A DNA stretch of 64,000 bases from Bacillus pumilus (GTDB taxonomy: Bacteria; Bacillota; Bacilli; Bacillales; Bacillaceae): assembly GCF_003431975.1 (NCBI RefSeq), contig NZ_CP027116.1:248001-312000 (forward strand), written 5' to 3'. Positions within the stretch are counted from its first letter, which is position 1, and each line of letters begins with the position of its first letter. Below the pieces are notes generated by a model. It did no database searches, had not been told where the DNA came from, and saw only the letters and a list, made by a program, of their open reading frames with translations. The position numbers and the translations under genes are program-made. Positions 41,565 to 50,030 of the stretch are shown piece by piece.

Positions 41565-42623
41565 TTAGTTCTTGATGAATTTTTCAACCAATGAGCTTGT
41601 TTTGTAATCGTTCAAATCAAGTTTCCATTGGTCGATGTCATTTTTCTTCATGTTGACTTCAACTGTTTCTTCAGTAGATGATGGTCCTAATTTTTTAAAC
41701 TCTTCTGGGTAGATCGAGAGTAAATATTTTTGTGCCTCATCATAAGAGGCTGTACGGTTTTTGCTGTAGAACTCAGTTGCTTTTTCTTTCAAACGATCGA
41801 CAAGCGGGCTTGCATCAATTGGTGTAAGAGTTACAGTCACAACGGCTTTATCCCCACTGATGGCTTTTGTTTTTGTTGATACTTTTGATTTTTCAGCTAA
41901 TGTTTCTTTCACAGCTTTTAGAAGCTTATCAAGGTTTTCATCCTTCGCTGAGCTAGAAGAAATACCTGATGATGTGATGTAACCTTGTTTGAATGATTTA
42001 TCAAATTCGTTTACAACAGTCGATTTGTTATCACCTGTTAGTTTTTCGAACTCGTCGTTATTCTTACCAAAAATCATGACGTCAATATAAGAAGAAAGAG
42101 CTTTTGCAGACGCTTGAAGTGTATCTGCTTTTTTCATTAAGTCTTTACCTTTAATATCGAATTCTAGTGTTTTGTCATCTTTTTTAGAACCACTACCTGG
42201 CTCTGTGTACACAAGCTGATAGTCTTTGTCTTTGTCAACAACATAGAAAAGACCGCCTTTTAATACTTTGTCTGCATTGAGAGAGCTAGACGATAATACT
42301 TCGTTGTAATCATCTGGAGAGATCGTAGACACCTGTGCATCATCTTGGTAAAGCGTGAAGTTGCTTTTATCAACATTTAGAGGCTCTTTGCTGATATTTT
42401 TTACAGATACGTTCACTTTTAGTACATACTGATCATCCTGTACAGATGTATCGTATTGAGGTGGTAACGTGTACTCAGCACTTTCTACCTTTACCTCAGC
42501 TGTATCAAGGGATTTTGTATCTTTTTCTTTCGCAGCTGATTTGTCTTTTCCACCACTACAAGCAGCAGCGACAACAGTGACACACAAGATCAGAAGAAAC
42601 AGGGATAATTTCTTTTTAAACAT
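41565..42623 (-). CDS. YcdA-type lipoprotein (DUF5105), copy 2
   Basis: A 352-residue lipoprotein, lipobox Cys22 (VAAAC). It shares the whole architecture of the gene at 34770-35810: AEVKVESAEYTLPPQ, FTLYQDDAQVS, a KALSSYIDVMIFGKNNDEF middle and WKLDLNDYKTSSLVEKFI at the end. Clearly a paralogue in the same orientation, diverged enough to be old. Which of the two is the true YcdA orthologue cannot be decided here. GAGGAGG lies before the ATG. Confidence 0.83.
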   Translation of the reverse strand: MFKKKLSLFLLILCVTVVAAACSGGKDKSAAKEKDTKSLDTAEVKVESAEYTLPPQYDTSVQDDQYVLKVNVSVKNISKEPLNVDKSNFTLYQDDAQVSTISPDDYNEVLSSSSLNADKVLKGGLFYVVDKDKDYQLVYTEPGSGSKKDDKTLEFDIKGKDLMKKADTLQASAKALSSYIDVMIFGKNNDEFEKLTGDNKSTVVNEFDKSFKQGYITSSGISSSSAKDENLDKLLKAVKETLAEKSKVSTKTKAISGDKAVVTVTLTPIDASPLVDRLKEKATEFYSKNRTASYDEAQKYLLSIYPEEFKKLGPSSTEETVEVNMKKNDIDQWKLDLNDYKTSSLVEKFIKN

Positions 42624-43161
42624 GACGTGTTTTCCTCCTCGGGTTTATGGTGAATTTCATTGGAAAGCGTTAGTTCATATCATTCTTTTTGCACAAAAAG
42701 AAAAATACTGTATGTTTTTTACTGTAGAATGAAGCGAAAGTACTGTCAATACTTCAGTGCGTTTCAACCGTTGCCTAGCTTCAAGTAGTAAAAATGACAC
42801 TAAGTTGAGAGGAGAAACTTGTAAATTATGATTTGATATCTCCTGTAAAAGCTCAACATTTTATATTTTAAGGTTTTGAGTCGGATTAATGAATAGGTTC
42901 AAATGACTGTTTTTGAAGAAGATGTAGCAATTAGAAGGATTTATATGACTTGTAATTGAGTCTATAGTAATGAATAATTTTTCCTGTTATATGTATGGTC
43001 ACTTGGTTTGAGTGTTGTTGGAAAAGAGACACATGTCCAGCAAAATATTCAGATGTTTAGACAGGCTCTCGACACTGAACGTGTTTTTTCCTGTCAAAAT
43101 GGCAGTCATCTACACAGAAACGCCACATAAAATAAAAGAGAAACAAAATGGAGGTGGATCT
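42624..43161. other. 538-base intergenic region with a two-part hairpin
   Basis: No gene is convincing; a frame open from 43012 into cwlJ lacks a ribosome site. A long interrupted dyad is present: GTTGAG + AGGAGA (42804-42815) pairs with TCTCCT (42839-42844) and CTCAAC (42852-42857). A candidate SigE promoter for cwlJ lies near the right end. The rest is AT-rich without clear signals. Confidence 0.5.
43105..43133 (+). promoter_or_regulatory. Candidate SigE-type promoter of cwlJ
   Basis: GTCATCTA (43105-43112) and CATAAAAT (43126-43133) resemble the mother-cell SigE -35 and -10 elements; cwlJ is SigE-dependent in B. subtilis. Spacing is slightly short, so low confidence. Confidence 0.35.
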
Positions 43162-43590
43162 ATGGCAGTGGTAAGAGCGACAAGCTCTGATATTGATTTA
43201 ATGGCCAGACTGCTGAGAGCGGAGGCAGAGGGTGAAGGGAAGCAAGGGATGCTGCTCGTAGGAAATGTAGGCATCAACCGGTTGCGTGCCAACTGCTCTG
43301 ACTTTAAAGGGCTGCGTACGATTCCACAAATGATTTATCAGGAGCATGCATTTGAAGCAGTCACACATGGTTACTTTTATCAACGAGCAAGAGAAACGGA
43401 AAAAGCACTTGCGCGGAGGAATATTAACGGAGAACGATTTTGGCCGGCGAAATTCAGCCTTTGGTATTTTAAACCGCCTGGGAATTGCCCGCCGACTTGG
43501 TACAATCAGCCGTTTGTGGCGAGGTATAAGTCGCATTGTTTTTATCAGCCAACCGCTGAAACATGTGAAAATGTCTATAACACCTTTTAG
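43162..43590 (+). CDS. cwlJ: Cell-wall hydrolase CwlJ, spore germination
   Basis: A 142-residue cortex-lytic enzyme, exactly the length of B. subtilis CwlJ. Motifs: LMARLLRAEAEGEGKQGMLLVGNVGINR (catalytic Glu), IPQMIYQEHAFEAVTHGYFYQRAR, and FSLWYFKPPGNCPPTWYNQPFVARYKSHCFY at the C-terminus. It degrades spore cortex peptidoglycan on germination and sits in the coat. Start is ATG 43162 with GGAGGTG upstream. The GerQ partner is not in the window. Confidence 0.93.
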   Translation: MAVVRATSSDIDLMARLLRAEAEGEGKQGMLLVGNVGINRLRANCSDFKGLRTIPQMIYQEHAFEAVTHGYFYQRARETEKALARRNINGERFWPAKFSLWYFKPPGNCPPTWYNQPFVARYKSHCFYQPTAETCENVYNTF

Positions 43591-43602
43591 CTTGATGAAC
43601 AG

Positions 43603-43643
43603 CACAATCCTCTTAGTCAACAATGGCAGAGGGTTGTGTTTTT
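43603..43643 (+). terminator. Terminator after cwlJ
   Basis: 11-bp stem CACAATCCTCT / AGAGGGTTGTG (one wobble) followed by T. Confidence 0.85.
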
Positions 43644-43709
43644 CTTTTTTTCAAAATGGGTAACCACTCTGTATCAACAAGATGAAGCTCGTGATTGGAG
43701 GAAATCAAG

Positions 43710-44489
43710 ATGTATCAAGATTTAAGAGGGAAAACAGCCATTGTGACAGGTTCTTCAAAAGGAATCGGACAAGCTATCGCATTGCGATTTGGACAAGAGC
43801 AAATGAATGTGGTTGTGAACTATAAAGGTGATGAAGAGGGTGCTGAAGAAACGGTTCAAGCCATTCAGCAGCACGGAGGTAGGGCGGTGAAGGTACACGC
43901 GGATGTCTCCAAAGAGGAAGGAATTCAAGCGATCATGGATACAGCACTGGAGCATTTCGGTACAGTCGATGTGTTCGTCAATAATTCAGGCTTTAATGGT
44001 GAAGAAGCGATGCCGCATGAGATGACGCTCGAGCAATGGCAAAAAGTTATTGATGTGAATATCACAGGCGCCTTTTTAGGGGCAAAGGCTGCAATCGCCT
44101 ATATGATGGAGCATGACATCAAAGGGTCTATTTTAAATATATCCAGTGTCCATCAGGAAATACCGCGCCCGTTTAATGTTCATTATTCCACTTCCAAAGG
44201 CGGAATGAACATGATGACAAAAACGCTGGCTCTTGATTATGCGGAAGCAGGTATTCGGATCAATGCGATTGCACCAGGTACAATGGCGACCGAATCGAAT
44301 GATGATTTGCAGGATGAACAGAAAAAACAAAAGCAGCTTGAAAAGATTCCGATGAGAGCATTTGGCGAACCGAAGGAGATTGGGTCCGCTGCTGCATTCC
44401 TCGTATCTAAGGAAGCTTCGTATATCACAGGCACCACTTTATTTGTCGATGGAGGAATGACGCTTTACCCTTCTCAAATCAATGATTAA
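43710..44489 (+). CDS. ycdF: Glucose 1-dehydrogenase-like SDR (YcdF)
   Basis: Short-chain dehydrogenase of 259 residues, close in length to B. subtilis YcdF and Gdh. NAD(P)-binding TGSSKGIGQAIALRF, NNSGFNG, catalytic Ser in ISSVHQ, and Tyr-x3-Lys in HYSTSKGGMNMM are all present; the end FVDGGMTLYPS matches glucose dehydrogenases. Start is ATG 43710 with GGAGGAAAT upstream (frame open to 43695). It follows cwlJ as in B. subtilis. Physiological substrate of YcdF is uncertain. Confidence 0.86.
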   Translation: MYQDLRGKTAIVTGSSKGIGQAIALRFGQEQMNVVVNYKGDEEGAEETVQAIQQHGGRAVKVHADVSKEEGIQAIMDTALEHFGTVDVFVNNSGFNGEEAMPHEMTLEQWQKVIDVNITGAFLGAKAAIAYMMEHDIKGSILNISSVHQEIPRPFNVHYSTSKGGMNMMTKTLALDYAEAGIRINAIAPGTMATESNDDLQDEQKKQKQLEKIPMRAFGEPKEIGSAAAFLVSKEASYITGTTLFVDGGMTLYPSQIND

Positions 44490-44492
44490 TCC

Positions 44493-44528
44493 AAAAACAT
44501 CCGCCCGATCAGCCGGCGGATGTTTTTT
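44493..44528. terminator. Bidirectional terminator between ycdF and the acyltransferase
   Basis: Perfect AAAACATCCGCC / GGCGGATGTTTT stem. The acyltransferase stop codon lies in the loop, so its last codons form one arm. Confidence 0.92.
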
Positions 44529-45549
44529 GTTCGTAGCGGTGTGCGGCTTTGGCTGGTTTGCCGAGCAGCATCGGGTACTTGCTCAGGAAGGAGATACATG
44601 GCACCATAAGCAGCAATGTCCCAATCGTGTAAAAGAGTGTCCAAGAGAGCTGTGCTGTATCTGCAATATTGATACCAAGCCCATAATAAACAAATGCTTT
44701 CATGATATCGATGCCGGCAAACTGCAAGACAAGAATGACAATGGAATTTCGTCCGAGATACGTCAAAATAGGGGACGTTTTGAATTTGAAACTTAAATAA
44801 ATCACGGCAGCTGAACCGAGCAGTGCACATGCATAGAAAAGAAAAAGATCACCATAGTCATTCACACGCATATCGATTCGTGAATTAAAGCTTTGCATGT
44901 AAGCCGTCAGTACAAGCAGACCTGTACAAAGAAGAAGGGTTGGGTCTGTTTTTAATTCCACAAACCACTTCTTTGCCAAAAATCCAATGGAATAAAACAC
45001 GACAGCCGTCAAGGCGACATTGGCATTCCAAGGTAGACTTTGGTCTAAAAGCAAGGTAGAGGCATATCCGGCACCTCCGCAAAGAACGGTCAGTAAGATC
45101 AAGACAACAGGCTTTCCTTTTGTCAGACGGTGCATAAAGAAAAATAAGATTTCTACTAAGAAGAGCGTCGTTAAAAACCAGATGGCTGGGTTATGTGTGA
45201 GTCTTGCTTCATCTGCATTGGATATAAAGATACCTGTAAATGGAACGAAAGGGTCAATATCCGTTTGTCCCTTAAAGGCAAAGAAACGAGTAACGGATAA
45301 CCAGAACACATACGTAATGATAGAAAAATAGAGATAGGGCAAGAGTAAGCTCTTGGCTTTCTTCTGAATAAATGACAGAGCGGGGTGTGAGGATGATCGA
45401 AACATCATGCCTGATAGTAAAAAGAATAGGGGCATATGAAAAGAGTATATGAATTGCTTTAATGAATCTGGAATGGGCACATGCGCCATGACCACGAGCA
45501 GAATGCCGATTCCTTTAGCTGCGTCTACCCAATCGAGTCTCTTTTTCAT
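44509..45549 (-). CDS. Membrane acyltransferase, acyltransferase-3 family
   Basis: A 346-residue integral membrane protein with about ten segments. It opens with the family signature RLDWVDAAKGIGILLVVMAHV, followed by FIYSFHMPLFFLLSGMMF. Such enzymes move acetyl or other acyl groups onto extracellular sugars or wall polymers. It resembles fucose 4-O-acetylase-type members; the acceptor is unknown. GGAGATGACAGACC precedes the ATG. Single gene; the 210 bases upstream of it (45550-45759) show no other feature. Confidence 0.85.
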   Translation of the reverse strand: MKKRLDWVDAAKGIGILLVVMAHVPIPDSLKQFIYSFHMPLFFLLSGMMFRSSSHPALSFIQKKAKSLLLPYLYFSIITYVFWLSVTRFFAFKGQTDIDPFVPFTGIFISNADEARLTHNPAIWFLTTLFLVEILFFFMHRLTKGKPVVLILLTVLCGGAGYASTLLLDQSLPWNANVALTAVVFYSIGFLAKKWFVELKTDPTLLLCTGLLVLTAYMQSFNSRIDMRVNDYGDLFLFYACALLGSAAVIYLSFKFKTSPILTYLGRNSIVILVLQFAGIDIMKAFVYYGLGINIADTAQLSWTLFYTIGTLLLMVPCISFLSKYPMLLGKPAKAAHRYEQKTSAG

Positions 45550-45759
45550 GGTCTGTCATCTCCTTCCATCTAAGCGTCATAAACTGTTCATTGAATATGT
45601 ACCTCTACTATATAAAAGGTACACTTCTTATGCGTTTACAGTTCGCTAACGATTAGAAGACACATTTGCGATCAGATGACAGGCGGAAGGATTTTGACAT
45701 CTTGATGTTACATTTCCCATTTTTTATGACAATGTAAAAAAGAAGCCAAGGAATTGGCT

Positions 45760-46755
45760 TCAAAATAATTCAGCGATTCGTTCGAAGGAGCGCTGTTTTT
45801 CTATCGGATCATAAGAATTGTTTAAAATCATGATGTCATCCGTTTGATAGCGGTCCATCAAGATCTGTAATTGCTCTTTCACAGTTGTTTTTGAGCCAAC
45901 AATCATGCGCTGGCGGTTTTGTAACACTTTGTTCTTTTCCTGCGTGGTGTAGTGATAAGCACTCGCTTCTTCTATAGAAGGAACGCGGCTGTCTAATCCT
46001 TTTTCAACACGAAGCAGCCACAAATCTGTACTGCTGGCGATCTGGTCGGCTTCTTCATCTGTTTCCGCACAGATGACAAAGACGGCAAACATAGCGTGTG
46101 GCTGCGTGGAAAAGACTGATGGAGAAAAGTGAGATCGGTAAGTCTCAAATGCTTGCTTGCCGCGTGCAGGGTGGATAAAGTGACCCAAAATATAGTTGAT
46201 GCCAAGCTCCGCCGCCTGCATGGCACTATTTTCTCCTAGCCCAAGCAGCCAAACCGGCGGATGAGCGTCAACGAGCGGAGATGCTTTGACCCCTGCATGT
46301 GGATGATCAGAAGGCAGGCTGTCAGATAAGTAAAATAGAAGATCTTTCAACTGGCGGTCAAACTGAGACAGGTCTTTTTGCGCGCCGTCTGTTAAAGCCA
46401 GCCTCGTTCTTTCTATTCCGCCTGGGGACTTTCCGACACCGAGCTCGATTCGTCCAGGATAAAGGGCTTCAAGCTGACGCGTGACCTCTGCGATTTTAAA
46501 AGGACTGTACTGCGGAAGTAAAATGCCGCCAGAGCCGGTACGCAAAGTCGATGTATGAGCGGCAATATGTGCCATTAATATTTCAGGTGCTGTACTAGCA
46601 AGCCCTCTTGTACTGTGGTGTTCAGCAAACCAATAACGCTCATACCCAAGAGTTTCCGCAAGCTGAGCCAGCTTTGTTGTGTGAATCAATGCCTCCTGTG
46701 CTGTCTGCCCTTTAGGAATGGCGACTTGATCTAATATATGAAGTGATGGCATCAT
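45760..46755 (-). CDS. yceB: LLM-class flavin-dependent oxidoreductase YceB
   Basis: Luciferase-like flavin monooxygenase-type protein of 331 residues: LHILDQVAIPKGQTAQEAL, GYERYWFAEHHSTRGLASTAPEILMAHIAAHTSTLRTGSGGILLPQYSPFKIAE and GVGKSPGG are the family hallmarks. It resembles B. subtilis YceB, which likewise precedes the yceC-yceH operon. Start is taken as the ATG at 46755 (AAAGGATG upstream), not the ATG at 46797. Substrate unknown. Divergent from yceC. Confidence 0.87.
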   Translation of the reverse strand: MMPSLHILDQVAIPKGQTAQEALIHTTKLAQLAETLGYERYWFAEHHSTRGLASTAPEILMAHIAAHTSTLRTGSGGILLPQYSPFKIAEVTRQLEALYPGRIELGVGKSPGGIERTRLALTDGAQKDLSQFDRQLKDLLFYLSDSLPSDHPHAGVKASPLVDAHPPVWLLGLGENSAMQAAELGINYILGHFIHPARGKQAFETYRSHFSPSVFSTQPHAMFAVFVICAETDEEADQIASSTDLWLLRVEKGLDSRVPSIEEASAYHYTTQEKNKVLQNRQRMIVGSKTTVKEQLQILMDRYQTDDIMILNNSYDPIEKQRSFERIAELF

Positions 46756-46849
46756 CAACATCCTTTCATCGAAACGGTAAATGTTCTGTTGCATCAAGTA
46801 TAAAGAAATCCATGAATGGAAGGAAACGAAAGGGTTTATTTCCTGATCA

Positions 46850-46901
46850 CAGGCGTTGATATATTCTATATCAACATATAAATCGAATGAAATAACGCCT
46901 G
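46850..46901. repeat. Nested inverted repeats upstream of yceB
   Basis: Outer arms CAGGCGTT (46850-46857) and AACGCCTG (46894-46901); inner arms GTTGATAT (46855-46862) and ATATCAAC (46868-46875). The arms share three bases, so the two hairpins compete. No T tract. Lies in the yceB leader or upstream of its promoter. Role unknown. Confidence 0.6.
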
Positions 46902-46947
46902 CAATCTGTGCATTCAGCTAGAGCTTCTTACCGTGAACATTCGACAA

Positions 46948-46963
46948 TGTTTCACATGAAACA
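46948..46963. promoter_or_regulatory. parS-like ParB/Spo0J binding site
   Basis: TGTTTCACATGAAACA matches the Bacillus parS consensus TGTTNCACGTGAAACA at 15 of 16 positions; the mismatch is one base of the central CG. The site lies in the gap between yceB and yceC. Functional B. subtilis sites can carry a mismatch, so it may be an origin-region parS site. Confidence 0.6.
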
Positions 46964-47024
46964 CTTCTTTTACGACATGAACCATTTTCAACATACACCT
47001 TTCGTTAAAAAAATATCATCTGTT

Positions 47025-47051
47025 TGAAACCTATCTTGAGCATAGATCGTA
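47025..47051 (+). promoter_or_regulatory. ECF-type (SigW/SigM/SigX) promoter of the yceC operon
   Basis: TGAAAC (47025-47030), 17-base spacer, CGTA (47048-47051), the classic extracytoplasmic-function sigma pattern. The B. subtilis yceCDEFGH operon is known to be under such sigma factors and SigB; no SigB pattern was found here. The 432-base gap 46756-47187 otherwise holds the parS-like site and the nested repeats. Confidence 0.78.
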
Positions 47052-47187
47052 TATACTAGTAAATAGAAAAAAGAGTAAGAGGCTCCAAGGTCATGTCATG
47101 AATTTTGTCGAATTTTCATGTATGATGATTTTAATAGGGTCCATCGCTTAATAAATAGATTTTTATTATGCTGGAGGAGTGATTGAT

Positions 47188-47790
47188 TTGGCAATTACAT
47201 TAGAAAAAGGTCAACGTATTGATTTAACAAAAGGGAAGGCAGGACTAACGAATATTCTAGTTGGACTTGGCTGGGACCCTGTATCACAAGGTGGCGGATT
47301 TTTAGGAAAGCTGTTTGGCGGCGGAGGCGGCGCTGATATTGATTGTGATGCTTCAGTGCTCATGCTGAAAAATGATAAGTTTACGGAAAATAAAGATTTG
47401 ATTTATTTTGGCAACTTGAAAAGTAAGTGTGGCAGTGTCGAGCATACAGGTGACAACCTGACTGGTGAAGGAGACGGAGATGATGAACAAGTCCTCGTCA
47501 ACTTGAGCAAGGTGCCAGGTAATGTGAATAAATTGGTGTTTGTTGTGAACATCTATGATGCACTGAGAAGAAATCAACACTTTGGTATGATTCAAAATGC
47601 GTATATTCGTATTGTTGATCGTTCAAACAACCAAGAATTAGTGAAATATAATTTAAAAGATGAGTATGCAGGGAAAACATCATTAATCGTTGGAGAGCTT
47701 TACCGTCATGAGAATGATTGGAAGTTTGCAGCTGTTGGGAACGGGACAAATGATGCGAAGCTTGCTGATATTACGAGAAACTATATTTAA
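47188..47790 (+). CDS. yceC: TerD-family protein YceC
   Basis: A 200-residue cytoplasmic TerD-domain protein (B. subtilis YceC, 199). TerD domains bind calcium through acidic loops, here [11 protein letters not shown] and [14 protein letters not shown]. Compared with its neighbours it has an extra glycine-rich loop ([15 protein letters not shown]) after GLGWDP. Start is TTG 47188 (GGAGGAG upstream); GTG 47179 overlaps that site. First gene of the Ter operon, downstream of the ECF promoter. Role in tellurite, acid and envelope stress is established for the family; mechanism is not. Confidence 0.9.
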   Translation: MAITLEKGQRIDLTKGKAGLTNILVGLGWDPVSQGGGFLGKLFGGGGGADIDCDASVLMLKNDKFTENKDLIYFGNLKSKCGSVEHTGDNLTGEGDGDDEQVLVNLSKVPGNVNKLVFVVNIYDALRRNQHFGMIQNAYIRIVDRSNNQELVKYNLKDEYAGKTSLIVGELYRHENDWKFAAVGNGTNDAKLADITRNYI

Positions 47791-47810
47791 TTAGAAGGGA
47801 GAGGTTCCTG

Positions 47811-48392
47811 GTGGGAATTTCTTTAGCGAAAGGTCAAAAAATTGATTTAACAAAAACAAACCCAGGTTTAACAAAAGTGGTCGTTGGTCTTGGCTGGGAT
47901 GTCAATAAGTATGACGGCGGACATGACTTTGATCTAGACGCAAGTGTATTTCTTTTAGACGCGGCAGGTAAGGCAAGCTCACCATCTGATTTTGTCTTTT
48001 ACAATCAAACAACTGGCGGGGGCGGCAGTGTCGTACATACAGGCGATAACCGCACTGGTGAAGGAGACGGAGATGACGAGCAGGTCAATGTTGATTTATC
48101 AGCTGTGCCAGCGAGTATTGAAAAGATTTCATTTGTCATTACGATTCATGATGCAGAAGCGCGCAGTCAAAATTTCGGACAAGTGTCTAACGCATATGTA
48201 CGTATTTTAAATGCAGCATCAAATGAAGAACTCATTCGCTACGATTTGGCAGAGGATTTCTCAATCGAGACAGCGATTATTGTAGGTGAATTATACCGTC
48301 ATGGCGGAGAGTGGAAATTCTCAGCTGTTGGATCAGGCTATCAAGGCGGACTTGCCCGCATTGCGACGGATTTTGGCTTAGATATCGGGTAA
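47811..48392 (+). CDS. yceD: TerD-family protein YceD
   Basis: A 193-residue TerD protein, same length as in B. subtilis. Calcium-binding acidic loops [12 protein letters not shown] and [14 protein letters not shown] are canonical, followed by [26 protein letters not shown] start with GAAGGGAGAGG upstream, 20 bases after yceC. Closely related to the next gene, so the pair arose by duplication. Confidence 0.92.
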   Translation: MGISLAKGQKIDLTKTNPGLTKVVVGLGWDVNKYDGGHDFDLDASVFLLDAAGKASSPSDFVFYNQTTGGGGSVVHTGDNRTGEGDGDDEQVNVDLSAVPASIEKISFVITIHDAEARSQNFGQVSNAYVRILNAASNEELIRYDLAEDFSIETAIIVGELYRHGGEWKFSAVGSGYQGGLARIATDFGLDIG

Positions 48393-48437
48393 CGAACGGC
48401 TCGCGTTCATATTTTCAAAGACAGGAGAGGTACGAAT

Positions 48438-49016
48438 ATGGCGATTCAGCTTTCAAAAGGACAACGTGTCGATCTAACAAAAACCAACCCAGGGCTGACG
48501 AAAGTAATGATCGGTCTTGGCTGGGATACGAATAAATATTCTGGCGGAGCCGAATTTGATTTGGACGCTTCGGCTTTCTTAGTAGATGCAAACAATCGTT
48601 GTCAGCAGGACACAGACTTTGTTTTCTACAATAACCTTCAGCACCCAAGCGGCAGTGTCACACATACAGGTGATAACCGGACGGGTGAAGGAGATGGAGA
48701 TGACGAGCAAATTCTCGTTGATTTCTCAAAAATTCCTGCTAACATTGATCGTATCGGAATTACAGTGACGATTCATGATGCAGAGACTCGCAGCCAAAAT
48801 TTTGGACAAGTTTCTAATGCATTTGTTCGTGTTGTAAATGAAGAGGGCGGGGAAGAATTGATTCGCTTTGATTTAGGGGAAGACTTCTCAATCGAAACAG
48901 CTGTTGTGGTATGTGAATTGTACCGCCACGGAAGCGATTGGAAGTTCAACGCCATCGGAAGCGGATTCTCTGGCGGACTTGCAGCTCTTTGTCAAAATTA
49001 TGGGTTAGAAGTGTAA
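48438..49016 (+). CDS. yceE: TerD-family protein YceE
   Basis: A 192-residue TerD protein very similar to Yce[53 protein letters not shown] with AGGAGAGG upstream, 45 bases after yceD. Third of three TerD paralogues in tandem. Confidence 0.92.
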   Translation: MAIQLSKGQRVDLTKTNPGLTKVMIGLGWDTNKYSGGAEFDLDASAFLVDANNRCQQDTDFVFYNNLQHPSGSVTHTGDNRTGEGDGDDEQILVDFSKIPANIDRIGITVTIHDAETRSQNFGQVSNAFVRVVNEEGGEELIRFDLGEDFSIETAVVVCELYRHGSDWKFNAIGSGFSGGLAALCQNYGLEV

Positions 49017-49106
49017 ACAATAGAAACAAATTCATTCAAGAGGCGCTGCCAATGACTCATATGAGGGCTTTTTCCAAAGTGAGAAAGAAACAGCGATCAA
49101 GAATAA

Positions 49107-49126
49107 CAGCAGGCGAAAGCCTGCTG
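49107..49126 (+). other. GNRA-type hairpin in the yceE-yceF gap
   Basis: Perfect 8-bp stem CAGCAGGC / GCCTGCTG closed by a GAAA tetraloop, 30 bases before yceF and without a T tract. It may stabilise or process the operon mRNA. Confidence 0.6.
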
Positions 49127-49156
49127 ATGCTTCTACACTTATAGGAGGAAAACCAG

Positions 49157-49936
49157 TTGGACATTTTGAAACATATGTTGGACACGTATGCCTCGTTTTT
49201 TGATTGGCATATGTGGGGAGAGGTATTAACAAACCCTGTCTCTTGGGGGCTCATTGGAACCCTTGTTGTGCTTGAAGGATTGTTATCAGCAGATAACGCG
49301 CTTGTATTAGCTGTTATGGTGAAACATTTACCAGAAAAGCAGCGTAAGAAGGCATTAACCTACGGATTAATTGGCGCTTATTTCTTCCGTTTTCTATTTA
49401 TTGGTGTAGGGATGCTGCTTATTAAGTTCTGGTGGATCAAAGTTCTCGGAGCTGCATATTTAGCATGGCTTGTCATTAAGCATTTCTGGTTAGGTGACGG
49501 AGATGATGAAGCGAAGGAATTGAAAAAAGAAGGCTGGATGGTTCGTGTATTCGGCATATTCTGGGCAACCGTTATTTCTGTGGAAATTATGGACCTTGCC
49601 TTCTCGGTTGACAGTATTCTTGCGGCATTCGCTGTATCTGAAGAAGTATGGATTCTGCTATTAGGCGGAATGCTTGGTATTCTCATGATGCGTACAGTCG
49701 CACAGCTATTCCTTGTTCTCATTGATCGCATTCCAGAGCTTGAGAATACAGCGTTTATTCTCATTGGGATTATTGCGATCAAAATGGGCTTGAGTGCTGC
49801 TCATATTGAAATTCCGCATCTTGCATTCTTTGCGATTATTATTCTAGCGTTTATCGGGACGTTTATTGTTCATAAAATCAATAAGAAGAAACATCAAGGT
49901 GTGACAAATGAAGCTGCGGCTTCAAAAGAAGAATAG
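49157..49936 (+). CDS. yceF: TerC-family membrane protein, probable manganese exporter (YceF/MeeF)
   Basis: A 259-residue membrane protein with seven to nine predicted segments. The acidic membrane residues of TerC are present: EGLLSADNALVLA in one helix and MDLAFSVDSILAAFAVS in another. B. subtilis YceF (MeeF) and YkoY export manganese and help metallate secreted enzymes. Start is TTG 49157 with GGAGG 9 bases upstream. Fourth gene of the Ter operon; a terminator-like hairpin follows. Confidence 0.9.
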   Translation: MDILKHMLDTYASFFDWHMWGEVLTNPVSWGLIGTLVVLEGLLSADNALVLAVMVKHLPEKQRKKALTYGLIGAYFFRFLFIGVGMLLIKFWWIKVLGAAYLAWLVIKHFWLGDGDDEAKELKKEGWMVRVFGIFWATVISVEIMDLAFSVDSILAAFAVSEEVWILLLGGMLGILMMRTVAQLFLVLIDRIPELENTAFILIGIIAIKMGLSAAHIEIPHLAFFAIIILAFIGTFIVHKINKKKHQGVTNEAAASKEE

Positions 49937-49943
49937 GACGATC

Positions 49944-49982
49944 AAAAAGGAATGGAGTTGACTAGCGGCTCCATCCTTTTTT
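49944..49982 (+). terminator. Terminator-like hairpin between yceF and the biosynthetic module
   Basis: Arms AAAAAGGAATGGAG / CTCCATCCTTTTTT with one bulged A, followed by T. It may end or reduce transcription before the four downstream genes. Confidence 0.75.
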
Positions 49983-50030
49983 GAATCATCAGGTTATTTA
50001 TTTTCTCTAGACAACAGGAGGTGGCACAGC

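Noticed and set aside
43012..43161. N-terminal extension of CwlJ by 50 codons
   Set aside because: A strong GGAGGTG site precedes ATG 43162 and the shorter protein has the exact length of B. subtilis CwlJ.
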